Assembly: GCA_949298295.1 (NCBI GenBank) | Contig: CASFWS010000009.1 | Coordinates: forward strand, 1 to 19,923 | Reading direction: 5' to 3' | DNA from: an uncultured Bacillota bacterium | Lineage (GTDB): Bacteria; Bacillota_I; Bacilli_A; RFN20; CAG-826 | DNA length: 19,923 nt | Shown here: positions 1-7,463 of the stretch, piece by piece | Layout: each line of letters begins with the position of its first letter | Numbering within the stretch: the stretch's first letter is position 1 | Notes under the pieces: generated by a model | The model's input: the letters and a program-made list of their open reading frames with translations, nothing else | Told to the model about the DNA's origin: nothing | Database searches by the model: none | Program-made: the position numbers and the translations under genes

Positions 1-1113
1 ATCGCCGACCTTGAGGCCTTTCTCGACGATGAAGTTCTCGTTGTTCAAGGTCGCCCGCTGGACGAGGCTACCGGCCACCCGGACCGGGGCGAGGACGGCG
101 TTCGGGGTCGCCCGGCCGGTCCGCCCGATGGAGACGAAGATGTCGAGGAGCTTCGTCTTGACCTCCTCGGGCGGGAACTTGTAGGCGGTCGCCCACCGGG
201 GCTCCCGGGCCGTGTAGCCCATCTCGTCGTAACTATCGAGATCGTCGACCTTGAAGACGAGGCCGTCGATGTCGTAGTCGAGGCTCGCTCGCTTCCCTTG
301 GTACTCGCTTACGTAATCGAGCATCGGGCCGAGCCCCTTGAGGCGCCGGCGTTCCCGGTTGGTCCTAAAGCCGAGCTCATCGAGGTAGGCCAAGGCCTCG
401 TAATGGCTATGGATCCCGAGTTCCCGGGCATTGACGAGGTAGTACCAGAAAGCCTCGAGCCTCCGGGAGGCAGCGACCGCGGGGTCGAGGTTCCTGATCG
501 AGCCGGCAGCCGCGTTCCTCGCGTTAGCAAATAGGGGCTCGCCCGCGGCCTTCCGCCGCTCGTTTAGCTCTAGAAGGGAAGCCTTGGGCATATAGACCTC
601 GCCACGAACCTCGAAGGAGCGTTTCTCCTTGACGGTCAAGGGAATCGAATGGATGGTGATGACGTTCTTGGTGACGTCTTCCCCGGTGACCCCGTCCCCC
701 CGGGTAACCGCATACTGGAGTTCCCCGCCCTCGTAGACGAGGGACATCCCAAGGCCGTCAATCTTCACTTCGCCGACGTAATCGACGATAGGCCGGTTCA
801 AGGCCTCGCGGGTCCGCCGGTCGAAGGCAGCGATTTCGTCTTCGTTGTAGACGTTCCCTAGAGAAAGCATGAGGCGCTTATGGGGAATCTTTCGGAACTC
901 GGACTGGACTTCCCCGCCGACCCGCTCGGTCGGGGAATGCTTGCTTTTGAACTGGGGATATTCCTTCTCGAGGGAGCGGAGCTCGTTCATGAGGGCGTCG
1001 AAATCGGCGTCCGAAATCGAGGAGGCGTTCTCGACGTAGTATTCCCGGTTGTATTTCTCGATGAGGGCGGTCAGTTCTACCATCCGCTCCTTGATCGCTT
1101 CGTAGTCGGCCAT
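1..1113 (-). CDS. ligA: NAD-dependent DNA ligase LigA, N-terminal part (cut by window edge)
   Basis: Seals nicks in DNA during replication and repair, using NAD+ as adenylate donor. About 371 codons are visible: the N-terminal NAD-binding (Ia) region, the whole adenylation domain and the start of the OB fold. A family protein has about 670 residues, so roughly 45% is missing beyond position 1. The adenylated lysine is in a KIDG motif (Lys codon 763-765, residue 117 from the chosen start; E. coli uses Lys115). Two starts are possible: ATG at 1119, overlapping the pcrA stop as ATGA, and ATG at 1113. I prefer 1113 because a GGGGAGG ribosome site lies about 7 bases before it but only 1 base before the other. 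It is translated from the pcrA message, the order seen in Bacillus. Identification is secure. Confidence 0.95.
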   Translation of the reverse strand, partial: MADYEAIKERMVELTALIEKYNREYYVENASSISDADFDALMNELRSLEKEYPQFKSKHSPTERVGGEVQSEFRKIPHKRLMLSLGNVYNEDEIAAFDRRTREALNRPIVDYVGEVKIDGLGMSLVYEGGELQYAVTRGDGVTGEDVTKNVITIHSIPLTVKEKRSFEVRGEVYMPKASLLELNERRKAAGEPLFANARNAAAGSIRNLDPAVAASRRLEAFWYYLVNARELGIHSHYEALAYLDELGFRTNRERRRLKGLGPMLDYVSEYQGKRASLDYDIDGLVFKVDDLDSYDEMGYTAREPRWATAYKFPPEEVKTKLLDIFVSIGRTGRATPNAVLAPVRVAGSLVQRATLNNENFIVEKGLKVGD

Positions 1114-1115
1114 GC

Positions 1116-3428
1116 TCATGCCTCCCCGCCTTTGGAAACGCGGCTGACCATCCGGTGGGTCCCGAGGATGGTCTTCTTTCCTTCCTTCTCGAAATCGACG
1201 ACGATGATGTCGCCCTCGAGGACTTTGCTGACGACGCCCTTCCCGAACTTTTCGTGGAGGCAGATGTCTCCGACCTTCCAATCGTGGATGCCGTTGTCCT
1301 CGGCGGCCGGCTTGGCCGGACGCGGAAGGCTCGGCTGGCTCTTCTTGAAAGGATCGATCGCTTCCCCGTCCCCGAACTCGTCGTGGGGCTTTTTCCGGAA
1401 GGAGAAGGCGCTTCGCTCGTAGCCCGGCTTCTTGAAGGGAGTCTTCCAGCTCGCGGTGCTCCAATAGCCGTTCCCCGGGAGGACGATGCCGGCTTCCTTG
1501 AAGAAGCGGCTCGGCTCCTGATGGCTGTCCGTCTGGTAGGAATAGGACTTGTTGCAAGAGAGGAAGAGGCGCTTTTTCGCCCGGGTGAAGGCGACGTAGG
1601 CCAAGCGGCGTTCCTCCTCGATGGTATCCCCGCTCGTGTCTTCCATGAGCGAGCGACCCGAGGGGAAGACCATCTCGTTGAGGGCGATGACGAAAACGTT
1701 ATCGAACTCGAGGCCCTTGGCCACGTGGACGGTCATGAAGGAAACGTAGTTGCCGCCTTTCATGTCGTCTTGCGAGGTGAGGAGGGAAACGTTCTGGAGA
1801 TATTCGGTGAAGTCGCTTTCCGGGTGGGAACTGAGATAGTGGCTGATGTCGTCGAAAAGAGCGTTCACGTTCCCAATCCTATCTTCGTCGAGGTCTTCTT
1901 CGCTCGCGATGTAATCGTAGTAGCCGATGTCCTTGACAAAGTCCTGGAGGACGGCCGAATAGGCTTCGAGGTTCTCCCTGAGCTTGGCCTTGGTCTCCTC
2001 GATTTTCTTGATCATCGCCAAAAGGGCCGTCTGGGCCTTCTTCGGAAGCTCGGTCTCCCCTTCGTACTCCGAAAAGGCCAAAAGATAGTCGTATTCGCTG
2101 AGGCCATGGGCTTTGGCCTCGTTCCTTAGACGCTCGATTGAGGTATCCCCGACCCCGCGCCGCGGGGCATTGCAAACGCGTTCGAAGGCGACGTTGTCGA
2201 GGGGGTTCATCATGAGGTTGAAATAGGCTAAGAGATCCTTGACTTCCATCCGCTCGTAGAAGCGGAGGCCGCCATAGATCCGATAAGGGATGCCGCGGTC
2301 CTTGAACTCCTGCTCGAAAGCCCGAGTGACATAGGAGGAACGGTAGAGAACGGCGATCTTCGTGTAATCGGGCTCTCCGTCCTTGTTCCTAATGCCCCGG
2401 GCGATTTCGCCGACCCGCCGGGCCACCCATTCGGCCTCCTCTTGGGAGGTCTCGGCCACGTGGGAGACGATCTTTTCCCCTTCGCCTTGGTTGGTGAAAA
2501 GATCCTTCGGGATCCGCTTCTTGTTGTTGGCGATGAGCTTGTTGGCCGCCCCGAGGATCGTCGAGGTCGAGCGGTAGTTCTCGTTGAGGATGACGGTCTC
2601 CGAGCCGACGAAGGTCTTGTCGAAGTCCATGATGATCTTCTGGTTGGCCCCCCGCCAGGTGTAGATCGTCTGGTCGGGATCCCCGACGACGTAGACGGAG
2701 GTCGCGGGGGCGGAAAGAAGCTTCAAAAGGCCGAACTGGATGTCGTTGACGTCCTGGAACTCGTCGACGAGGATGTGGTCGAAGCGCTCGCGCCACTTCT
2801 CGCGGATGGCAGCATTATTTTGAAGGATATGGCTGGCCACGAGGAGGAGGTCGTCGAAGTCGAGGCCGAAACCGGCGCGCTTACGTTCCTCGTAGGCCGC
2901 GTAGAACTTCACGTATTCCTTTTCCTCCGAGGAGAAAACATTCGAGAGGTTGATGTCCGAGGGATAGATGCCGCGTCCTTTTTTCTTGCGGATGTAGGAA
3001 AGGGCGTTCTTGACGGTTTCGTCGCTCTTCTTGTAGCCGAGGATTGAGGCGATGGCCTTGACGAGCTTCTTCTGGTCGTCCTCGTCGTAAATCGTGAAGC
3101 CTGCCGGATAGCCGAACGCTTCGTGCTCGGTCCGAAGGAAGCGGGCGCAGAAGCTATGGAAGGTCATGATCTTCAAGATCGGGGTGTGGCCGGTCAGCTC
3201 CTCGACGAGCCCGACGGCCCGGCTAGCCATCTCGGTGGCGACCTTGTTGGTGAAGGCGATGGCCAGAATCCGATTCGGAGCCACTCCCTCGTTCACGATC
3301 AAGTGGGCAATCCGGTAAGTCAAAACGCGGGTTTTGCCCGAGCCGGCCCCAGCGACGATCCGGAGGTACTGGGCTTTGGAAGATACGGCCTCGAGCTGGG
3401 CCTTGTTAAGGAGGGAAGAAAAATCCAT
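1116..3428 (-). CDS. pcrA: ATP-dependent DNA helicase PcrA/UvrD (superfamily 1A)
   Basis: A 3'-5' DNA helicase for repair, rolling-circle replication and removal of proteins from DNA. 770 residues, a little longer than usual for PcrA. Visible motifs: Walker A GAGSGKT (residues 27-33), a motif Ia region around AFTNKVATEM, Walker B VDEFQD (221-226), motif III QTIYTWRGA (253-261), and late motifs around TVHVAKGLEFDNVFV and EERRLAYVAFTRAKK. The last 50 residues, starting VGDICLHEKFGKG, form the C-terminal Tudor-like domain that contacts RNA polymerase in PcrA. No ribosome site precedes the ATG; a -10-like box ends 9 bases upstream, so the message may be almost leaderless. The stop overlaps the ligA start region, so the two are co-translated. 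Confidence 0.96.
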   Translation of the reverse strand: MDFSSLLNKAQLEAVSSKAQYLRIVAGAGSGKTRVLTYRIAHLIVNEGVAPNRILAIAFTNKVATEMASRAVGLVEELTGHTPILKIMTFHSFCARFLRTEHEAFGYPAGFTIYDEDDQKKLVKAIASILGYKKSDETVKNALSYIRKKKGRGIYPSDINLSNVFSSEEKEYVKFYAAYEERKRAGFGLDFDDLLLVASHILQNNAAIREKWRERFDHILVDEFQDVNDIQFGLLKLLSAPATSVYVVGDPDQTIYTWRGANQKIIMDFDKTFVGSETVILNENYRSTSTILGAANKLIANNKKRIPKDLFTNQGEGEKIVSHVAETSQEEAEWVARRVGEIARGIRNKDGEPDYTKIAVLYRSSYVTRAFEQEFKDRGIPYRIYGGLRFYERMEVKDLLAYFNLMMNPLDNVAFERVCNAPRRGVGDTSIERLRNEAKAHGLSEYDYLLAFSEYEGETELPKKAQTALLAMIKKIEETKAKLRENLEAYSAVLQDFVKDIGYYDYIASEEDLDEDRIGNVNALFDDISHYLSSHPESDFTEYLQNVSLLTSQDDMKGGNYVSFMTVHVAKGLEFDNVFVIALNEMVFPSGRSLMEDTSGDTIEEERRLAYVAFTRAKKRLFLSCNKSYSYQTDSHQEPSRFFKEAGIVLPGNGYWSTASWKTPFKKPGYERSAFSFRKKPHDEFGDGEAIDPFKKSQPSLPRPAKPAAEDNGIHDWKVGDICLHEKFGKGVVSKVLEGDIIVVDFEKEGKKTILGTHRMVSRVSKGGEA

Positions 3429-3437
3429 GTCAGCAAT

Positions 3438-3466
3438 AGTCTAGGTAGCCGCGGCTCTCTTTTGAA
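3438..3466 (-). promoter_or_regulatory. Likely pcrA-ligA promoter
   Basis: On the minus strand a TAGACT -10-like box (3443-3438) lies 17 bases downstream of TTCAAA (3466-3461). The predicted start point is about 3431, only three bases before the pcrA ATG. Both boxes are 4 of 6 matches to consensus, so this is an inference from spacing and position. Confidence 0.4.
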
Positions 3467-3474
3467 GTCTTGAC

Positions 3475-3494
3475 AAGAGGCAAAGCCTCTTTTT
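3475..3494 (+). terminator. Orphan intrinsic terminator reading rightward
   Basis: A perfect 7-bp stem AAGAGGC/GCCTCTT with an AAA loop is followed by a run of T on the plus strand (TTTTT at 3490-3494). The orientation fits termination of rightward transcription only; on the minus strand no T run follows the stem. No plus-strand gene lies to its left in this window. It may protect the adjacent cassette from antisense read-through across pcrA, or be left over from an earlier gene. Confidence 0.55.
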
Positions 3495-3510
3495 CCGGGA
3501 GATTAGACGT

Positions 3511-4060
3511 TTAGGCGCTTCCTTGGCCGCGAATGTTTTCTTTAGGACGTTCAAATGGGCGCGGCCGGATTTTGGGAAAAGCATTCGCTATCCCTCAGCA
3601 AACAATGGTTTTCCCAAGCAAAAGGCCTTCCTTTTTTCCGTTTTGAGGTCTTTAAAACTGGGGTCCGCGACTTCTGATGGCTGGATTATAGTGTCGTTAT
3701 CCAGGAGGGCTTCAATTAACAATGCGTTTTAAGGCCTCGGCCTCTTCGACAATATTTCGAGTGCTCGTTGACCGATTTCCTTCTATTATCCAGAGTTCAA
3801 ATTGACAATTTCTATTCAGAGCAAATCTAGCTGCGGCCATCGTTATCCTTGCCCTTCGCATTGTGAAAGGCATCGATATCGTCATTTGAATGAAATCGAC
3901 AAGAAAGAAGCCAATCCTTTCCGCCTCAGCAATAGTCACAAATTGCTGAGAATGGCAAATTCTTCAGCAATCATGCGCATTTCGCGATTTCGACCGGATT
4001 TTTTCCAAAATCATTCTCTGGCTTTTTATATTCGTTTTGAATATATTTCTCAATGGATAA
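3511..4060 (-). pseudogene. Possible remains of a frameshifted minus-strand gene
   Basis: Several short minus-strand frames follow one another and each reads like protein, but no single frame is open. They include a piece with EYKKPENDFGKNPVEIAKCA (about 4040-3980), MIAEEFAILSNL, WIIEGNRSTSTRNIVEEAEA (about 3795-3735), NALLIEALLDNDTIIQPSEV (from 3728), and an ending IANAFPKIRPRPFERPKE that stops at TAA 3513-3511. The pattern suggests an old gene broken by indels, but any stretch of DNA yields short plausible frames, so this is weak. No family was recognised. Confidence 0.22.
3572..3617. repeat. Imperfect inverted repeat in the pcrA-cassette gap
   Basis: TTGGGAAAAGCATT (3572-3585) is matched by the reverse complement of AATGGTTTTCCCAA (3604-3617), 13 of 14 positions, with an 18-base spacer. 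It could form a hairpin in a transcript or be a protein-binding site. The rest of the 3495-4071 gap holds no convincing intact gene. Confidence 0.4.
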
Positions 4061-4071
4061 AGAGGAAACAT

Positions 4072-5409
4072 ATGGAAAGAGTTCGCCTAATCTCGACAAC
4101 GATATCGGGAATGAAAAACATCAAAGAGCCCGTAACCATTGACTTTAGCAGAACCAAGGATGTCTCGTTGATTCCGTCTAGCGGCGACAACGTGCGTGCC
4201 ATCTATGGTCCGAATGGCAGCGGGAAAACGGGCGTGGCCATGGCTCTTTGGACCGTTGTTTTCCTCATCAGATACTCGGACTATCTAGGAGCAGCCAACT
4301 ATTCGGACTTAAAGAAAGTCATAAATTGCGAAACGAAGGCGCTAAATGTTTCGATCGACTTCGGCGTTTTCCAAGATGTCGACGAAACCAAATTGAAGTT
4401 ACTAAGTTCCTACCGCTATGAGATATCGATTGTGATACGAGAGAGCGGGGATCTTTTCATCTCAAAGGAAAAACTGTCCAGATTCAACGGCAAATACAAA
4501 TACTCATCGCTTACTTCCGCTTTTGAAACGTCCAATGGGCAAATTGACCGCCTTTGGATTTCTAACGACAGCGACATTGCGCAAGCCATCAAAAAGGAGG
4601 CATTGAACACCGTCGGCAAGCAGTCTTTCTTGCCTTTCCTTAATCAATTTTTGGTAAACCACCCTGAATACACTGATCTTATACCTATCCCCGATAGCCT
4701 CATGTATGCCGCGCCGCTATTCTTGAGAAAACTCAGAGTGGCTGTCCAAAGCGCGGAAAACCCGCAAAATCTCATTTTTGCCGTCAGTCCAGCCAAAGGA
4801 GTGAATGTCTTTTCAATGGACCCATCGCAATCGTCGAACCTTAGGCGTGGGCGCATCGATACCTCCGAGATTCTCGTCCATAAGTCGCAGCTCCGCTCAT
4901 TTGAAACGTCTTTGAAGAGGAAGGCCAAGTTCTTGAGAATGTTTAAGCCGAAGCTCAAAGGGATTTCATACGAAAAGAAAGATGCCGGCGAATTTTATCT
5001 TTGCACCGAGATCCTCGATTACGGGACCTATACCATTGGCGTTGACTTCGAGAGTGCGGGCATTAAAAAACTGATGAGGCTATTTTCTTACATTGACGAT
5101 GCCTATCAGGGCGCGGTAGCCGTCATTGACGAGCTTGACGCTTATCTTTCTGGCGTCTATCTCGAGAAATTGATTCGTTTTCTCAATGACTACGGAAAGG
5201 GCCAACTTCTTTTCACCGCGCATAGTCTTGAAGCCATGAAAGCCTTGGCCGACCACGGTAAATCCATCTACTTCCTAAGCCCATCAAACAAAATCTACGC
5301 TTGGAAAAAGAACGCTCATTACAAGCCTTACGTCCTTTATCCGGAAGGTATGATCGGCGATATCGACTTTGATCTTGAAACCTTCGATTTTATCGAGGCA
5401 TTTTCTTGA
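4072..5409 (+). CDS. AAA ATPase of an AbiL-like defence pair
   Basis: 445 residues, with the architecture of ABC-like AAA ATPases (AAA_15/AAA_21 type) found in abortive-infection and OLD-like systems. Visible: a leading beta strand with NIKEPVTIDFS, Walker A GPNGSGKT (46-53), an ABC-signature-like ESAGIKKL (327-334), Walker B VAVIDELDAYL (from 349; Asp353 and Glu354) and a switch histidine in FTAHS (His384). The frame stays open upstream to 3802, but that extension is not protein-like. The ATG at 4072 has an AGAGGA ribosome site and starts directly into the first conserved strand. Its stop overlaps the next gene. In related pairs (AbiLi/AbiLii, RloA/RloB) the ATPase senses infection or controls a TOPRIM partner; that role is inferred here. 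Codon use is more AT-rich than in the flanking genes, which suggests transfer. Confidence 0.85.
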   Translation: MERVRLISTTISGMKNIKEPVTIDFSRTKDVSLIPSSGDNVRAIYGPNGSGKTGVAMALWTVVFLIRYSDYLGAANYSDLKKVINCETKALNVSIDFGVFQDVDETKLKLLSSYRYEISIVIRESGDLFISKEKLSRFNGKYKYSSLTSAFETSNGQIDRLWISNDSDIAQAIKKEALNTVGKQSFLPFLNQFLVNHPEYTDLIPIPDSLMYAAPLFLRKLRVAVQSAENPQNLIFAVSPAKGVNVFSMDPSQSSNLRRGRIDTSEILVHKSQLRSFETSLKRKAKFLRMFKPKLKGISYEKKDAGEFYLCTEILDYGTYTIGVDFESAGIKKLMRLFSYIDDAYQGAVAVIDELDAYLSGVYLEKLIRFLNDYGKGQLLFTAHSLEAMKALADHGKSIYFLSPSNKIYAWKKNAHYKPYVLYPEGMIGDIDFDLETFDFIEAFS

Positions 5410-5936
5410 TACCAATGCAAATAGTAATCGTTGTTGAGGGCAAACGCTCTTCCGATATCGACTACCAATACATCCGCTCTTTCGTTAAAACCATCTATTC
5501 CAAGCAGGACCGCCGGGTAAAGCTGGACTGCATTCGCCTCAACAGCAAGACGCGCCTGGAGGCTAATCAAAAGAAAATTGAAGAGAAGCGGAAATCATAT
5601 GCCTTCATGAACAAAGGCGAAAAGCAGTTTGTCGTTTGCTGTTTGGATACTGACGCTGGCAAAACCGGGGACCCCGAGCAGAATAAACGATGCGAAGAAT
5701 TCTGCCGGAAGAACGACTACCGACTTGTTTGGTTTCATAGAGATATCGAGGAAGTGTTCTTGGGCAAACGGGTCAGGGACAATCAAAAAGCCAAGGAAGC
5801 AAAGAACTTCGTGTCCCAAGGAAAGGTAAAAGCGTTGAACCTGCAATTCTTTTCGAAAGTCGAAATCCATTCAAATAACTATGGCCGTACCAACCTCAAA
5901 GCCGTACTTGACGAAATAATGAAAAATGCCGGCTAA
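5406..5936 (+). CDS. Small TOPRIM/RloB-like protein (AbiLii-type effector candidate)
   Basis: 176 residues. The N terminus reads IVIVVEGKRSS, with the glutamate of a TOPRIM fold (Glu11), followed by CLDTDAG with the paired acids Asp81 and Asp83. A later LVWFHRDIEEVFL stretch matches the layout of RloB-like proteins. TOPRIM enzymes use this E...DxD set to bind Mg2+ and cut nucleic acid, so a nuclease effector is the likely role; the substrate is unknown. The start is a TTG overlapping the ATPase stop, with GAGG 7 bases upstream. An ATG at 5415 lies too far (16 bases) from that site but is possible. The overlap implies translation coupled to the ATPase. Assignment to RloB (PF13707) rather than another small TOPRIM family is uncertain. 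Confidence 0.75.
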   Translation: MIPMQIVIVVEGKRSSDIDYQYIRSFVKTIYSKQDRRVKLDCIRLNSKTRLEANQKKIEEKRKSYAFMNKGEKQFVVCCLDTDAGKTGDPEQNKRCEEFCRKNDYRLVWFHRDIEEVFLGKRVRDNQKAKEAKNFVSQGKVKALNLQFFSKVEIHSNNYGRTNLKAVLDEIMKNAG

Positions 5937-5952
5937 GAGTGGCTGCCTTGCC

Positions 5953-5981
5953 TTTTGTCTTTTCGTCCCGTGATAGATAAT
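5953..5981 (+). promoter_or_regulatory. Likely promoter of the membrane-protein operon
   Basis: GATAAT (5976-5981), inside the larger TGATAGATAAT, lies 7 bases before the ATG at 5989, so the predicted transcript would begin about one base before the start codon. The -35 region (around TTTTGT, 5953-5958) is poor. No ribosome site is present between the box and the ATG. Confidence 0.4.
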
Positions 5982-5988
5982 TTTCCCG

Positions 5989-6915
5989 ATGAAAGACATC
6001 TTCGTCCCCCGGAAGGGGCTAGCTCAGAACGTGGCCTTCCTTGCCGTCCTCGCCGCGGTCGAGGCCGTTTTGTCGCTTGTTCTTTCATTTTTCCCACTGG
6101 CTTCTTTATTCGTGACGATCTTTCTCCCGTCGGTCTCGGCCCTGGCCGCCATCTTGGCGGAAAAGAAATACCTCCCCGTCTATGTCGTCGGGGCTTCCCT
6201 CCTCGCCGTGGCCTTCGGGCTCCACGACCTCGCTTCGAGCCTTTTCTACGTCGTCCCGGCCATCTTGAGCGGAGCCCTTCTCGGCTTCTTCCTCGGCCGA
6301 AACTTCGACTTCGGGCTCGCCATCTTCCTCTCCTCGCTTCTCAACATGGGCTGCGCCTATCTTTCCCTTCCGATCTCGAAGGCTCTTACCGGCATCGATT
6401 TCGTTGAATTCGCCCTCGATTTGCTTGTGATATCGTCAATCGAAGGGATAAGAGACCTCGTCCCGGCCTTCTTCTTTGCCTATGGGACGGCCGGGACCTC
6501 GCTTTCCTCCTTCTTCCTCGTTTACCTTGTAAGGCGGATCGGCATCGATGACGGGGCAAGGAGGAAGTGGGCTTCCTTTATCGTCGTCGCCCTTAGCCTC
6601 CTCTTCTCGGTCCTGGCATTGTCTTTAAGCGCGGCCTCCCTTGCCTGGTCGTTCCTTTTCGCGGCCATGGCGCTCCTTCTAACGCTCCTTAGCCTTTCGG
6701 GCGCCGTCCGGCGGAACCCGTGGTGGCTTTACACCCTTCTCGTAATCCTCGAATTCGGAGCCCTTTTCCTCTTTGCCTTCCTCGCCAGCGGGACCGACGG
6801 GAAAGACGGCTTTGTCTTCCTTCCCGTTTTCTTCCTCCCCGTCGACCTCTTCGCCCTCCTTTCCCTCGCGTTGCCCTACTTAGGGCAAGAGCCTAAAATG
6901 AAGGACAGAGCATGA
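5989..6915 (+). CDS. Polytopic membrane protein of unknown function
   Basis: 308 residues, almost entirely hydrophobic, with about eight likely membrane segments (for example residues 13-35, 38-57, 63-79, 84-102, 196-217, 219-238, 247-267 and 277-297) and few charged loops. The first half, with short polar loops and an SxxAxxAxxLAEKK pattern, resembles DUF2232/YybS-like proteins or substrate-binding (S) components of ECF transporters, but no diagnostic motif fixes this. First gene of a three-gene operon: its TGA stop overlaps the next ATG as ATGA. There is no Shine-Dalgarno site before its ATG, only a -10-like box 7 bases upstream. The role may be transport or envelope maintenance; this is a guess from topology alone. 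Confidence 0.8.
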   Translation: MKDIFVPRKGLAQNVAFLAVLAAVEAVLSLVLSFFPLASLFVTIFLPSVSALAAILAEKKYLPVYVVGASLLAVAFGLHDLASSLFYVVPAILSGALLGFFLGRNFDFGLAIFLSSLLNMGCAYLSLPISKALTGIDFVEFALDLLVISSIEGIRDLVPAFFFAYGTAGTSLSSFFLVYLVRRIGIDDGARRKWASFIVVALSLLFSVLALSLSAASLAWSFLFAAMALLLTLLSLSGAVRRNPWWLYTLLVILEFGALFLFAFLASGTDGKDGFVFLPVFFLPVDLFALLSLALPYLGQEPKMKDRA

Positions 6916-7463
6916 AGTTCCTGAAGAATTTTGCCCTCGGCCTCCTCTGGGCCCTCCTCTCGCCCCTTCTCCTCGCCATCTTGGTTCTTTTTGCTTTCTT
7001 CGCCCTCGGCATCTATTTCCTCGAGTGCTTCAAGTGCCTCATCCGCTTCTTCCAAGGCAAGAGTTTCTTCCCGCCCCTCGAGGAAGACCTCCTCGTGAAG
7101 AAGATCCAAGCCAAGGAGCTTAAGGATCTCATTGGGGAAAATAGCGAAGAGAAGAAAGAAGAACCACCGGCGGCCCCCCAGCCCCAGCAGGTTTACGTCC
7201 AGCAGAACTTCTTTACCTCGACCCCGGGGATGCCTTTCCCGGGGATGGGAGCCCCTTTGCCCGGGGCCGTGCCTTTCGTCGGGACGAGCCCGACGCCGAT
7301 TCCATCTCCGCAAAGCCCGGATCAGGCGGCCCCTTCCTCCGCCCAGCCAATCCCGGAATCCGGTCTTGTCTCCGGCGGGCCTAGCGTCCCGCCCCCGCCG
7401 AGCATCGACTATCATGAGCTTTCGCCGCATGACGATGACAAAAAGGAAGGAGGAGACCAGTGA
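6912..7463 (+). CDS. Membrane-anchored protein with proline-rich tail
   Basis: 183 residues, family not recognised. The N-terminal 40 residues are one long hydrophobic stretch (FALGLLWALLSPLLLAILVL then more aliphatic residues), enough for one or two membrane passes. An amphipathic, charged part with LEEDLLVKKIQAKELKDLIG follows (about 57-76). From about residue 85 the protein is a low-complexity tail rich in Pro, Gln, Ser and Gly with PGM, PxP and PPPP clusters, ending in acidic residues. Such tails are usually disordered and serve as tethers or docking sites. It overlaps its upstream neighbour by ATGA, and its stop lies at the start of the downstream gene, so the three products are probably made together and may form one complex. 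High confidence that it is translated, low confidence about function. Confidence 0.75.
   Translation: MKFLKNFALGLLWALLSPLLLAILVLFAFFALGIYFLECFKCLIRFFQGKSFFPPLEEDLLVKKIQAKELKDLIGENSEEKKEEPPAAPQPQQVYVQQNFFTSTPGMPFPGMGAPLPGAVPFVGTSPTPIPSPQSPDQAAPSSAQPIPESGLVSGGPSVPPPPSIDYHELSPHDDDKKEGGDQ

Noticed and set aside
3721..3804. Short plus-strand frame of 27 codons after an AGGAGG.
   Set aside because: The ribosome site is 13 bases from the ATG, the peptide is low-information, and the stretch overlaps better minus-strand readings.
3802..4071. N-terminal extension of the AAA ATPase (90 extra codons).
   Set aside because: Composition is not protein-like, with many His, Arg and Ser runs; the ATG at 4072 has a good ribosome site and leads straight into the conserved first strand.
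5870..5960. Terminator after the TOPRIM-like gene.
   Set aside because: GGC/GCC segments and a T-rich stretch exist, but no stem of more than about 3-4 bp could be drawn with confidence.
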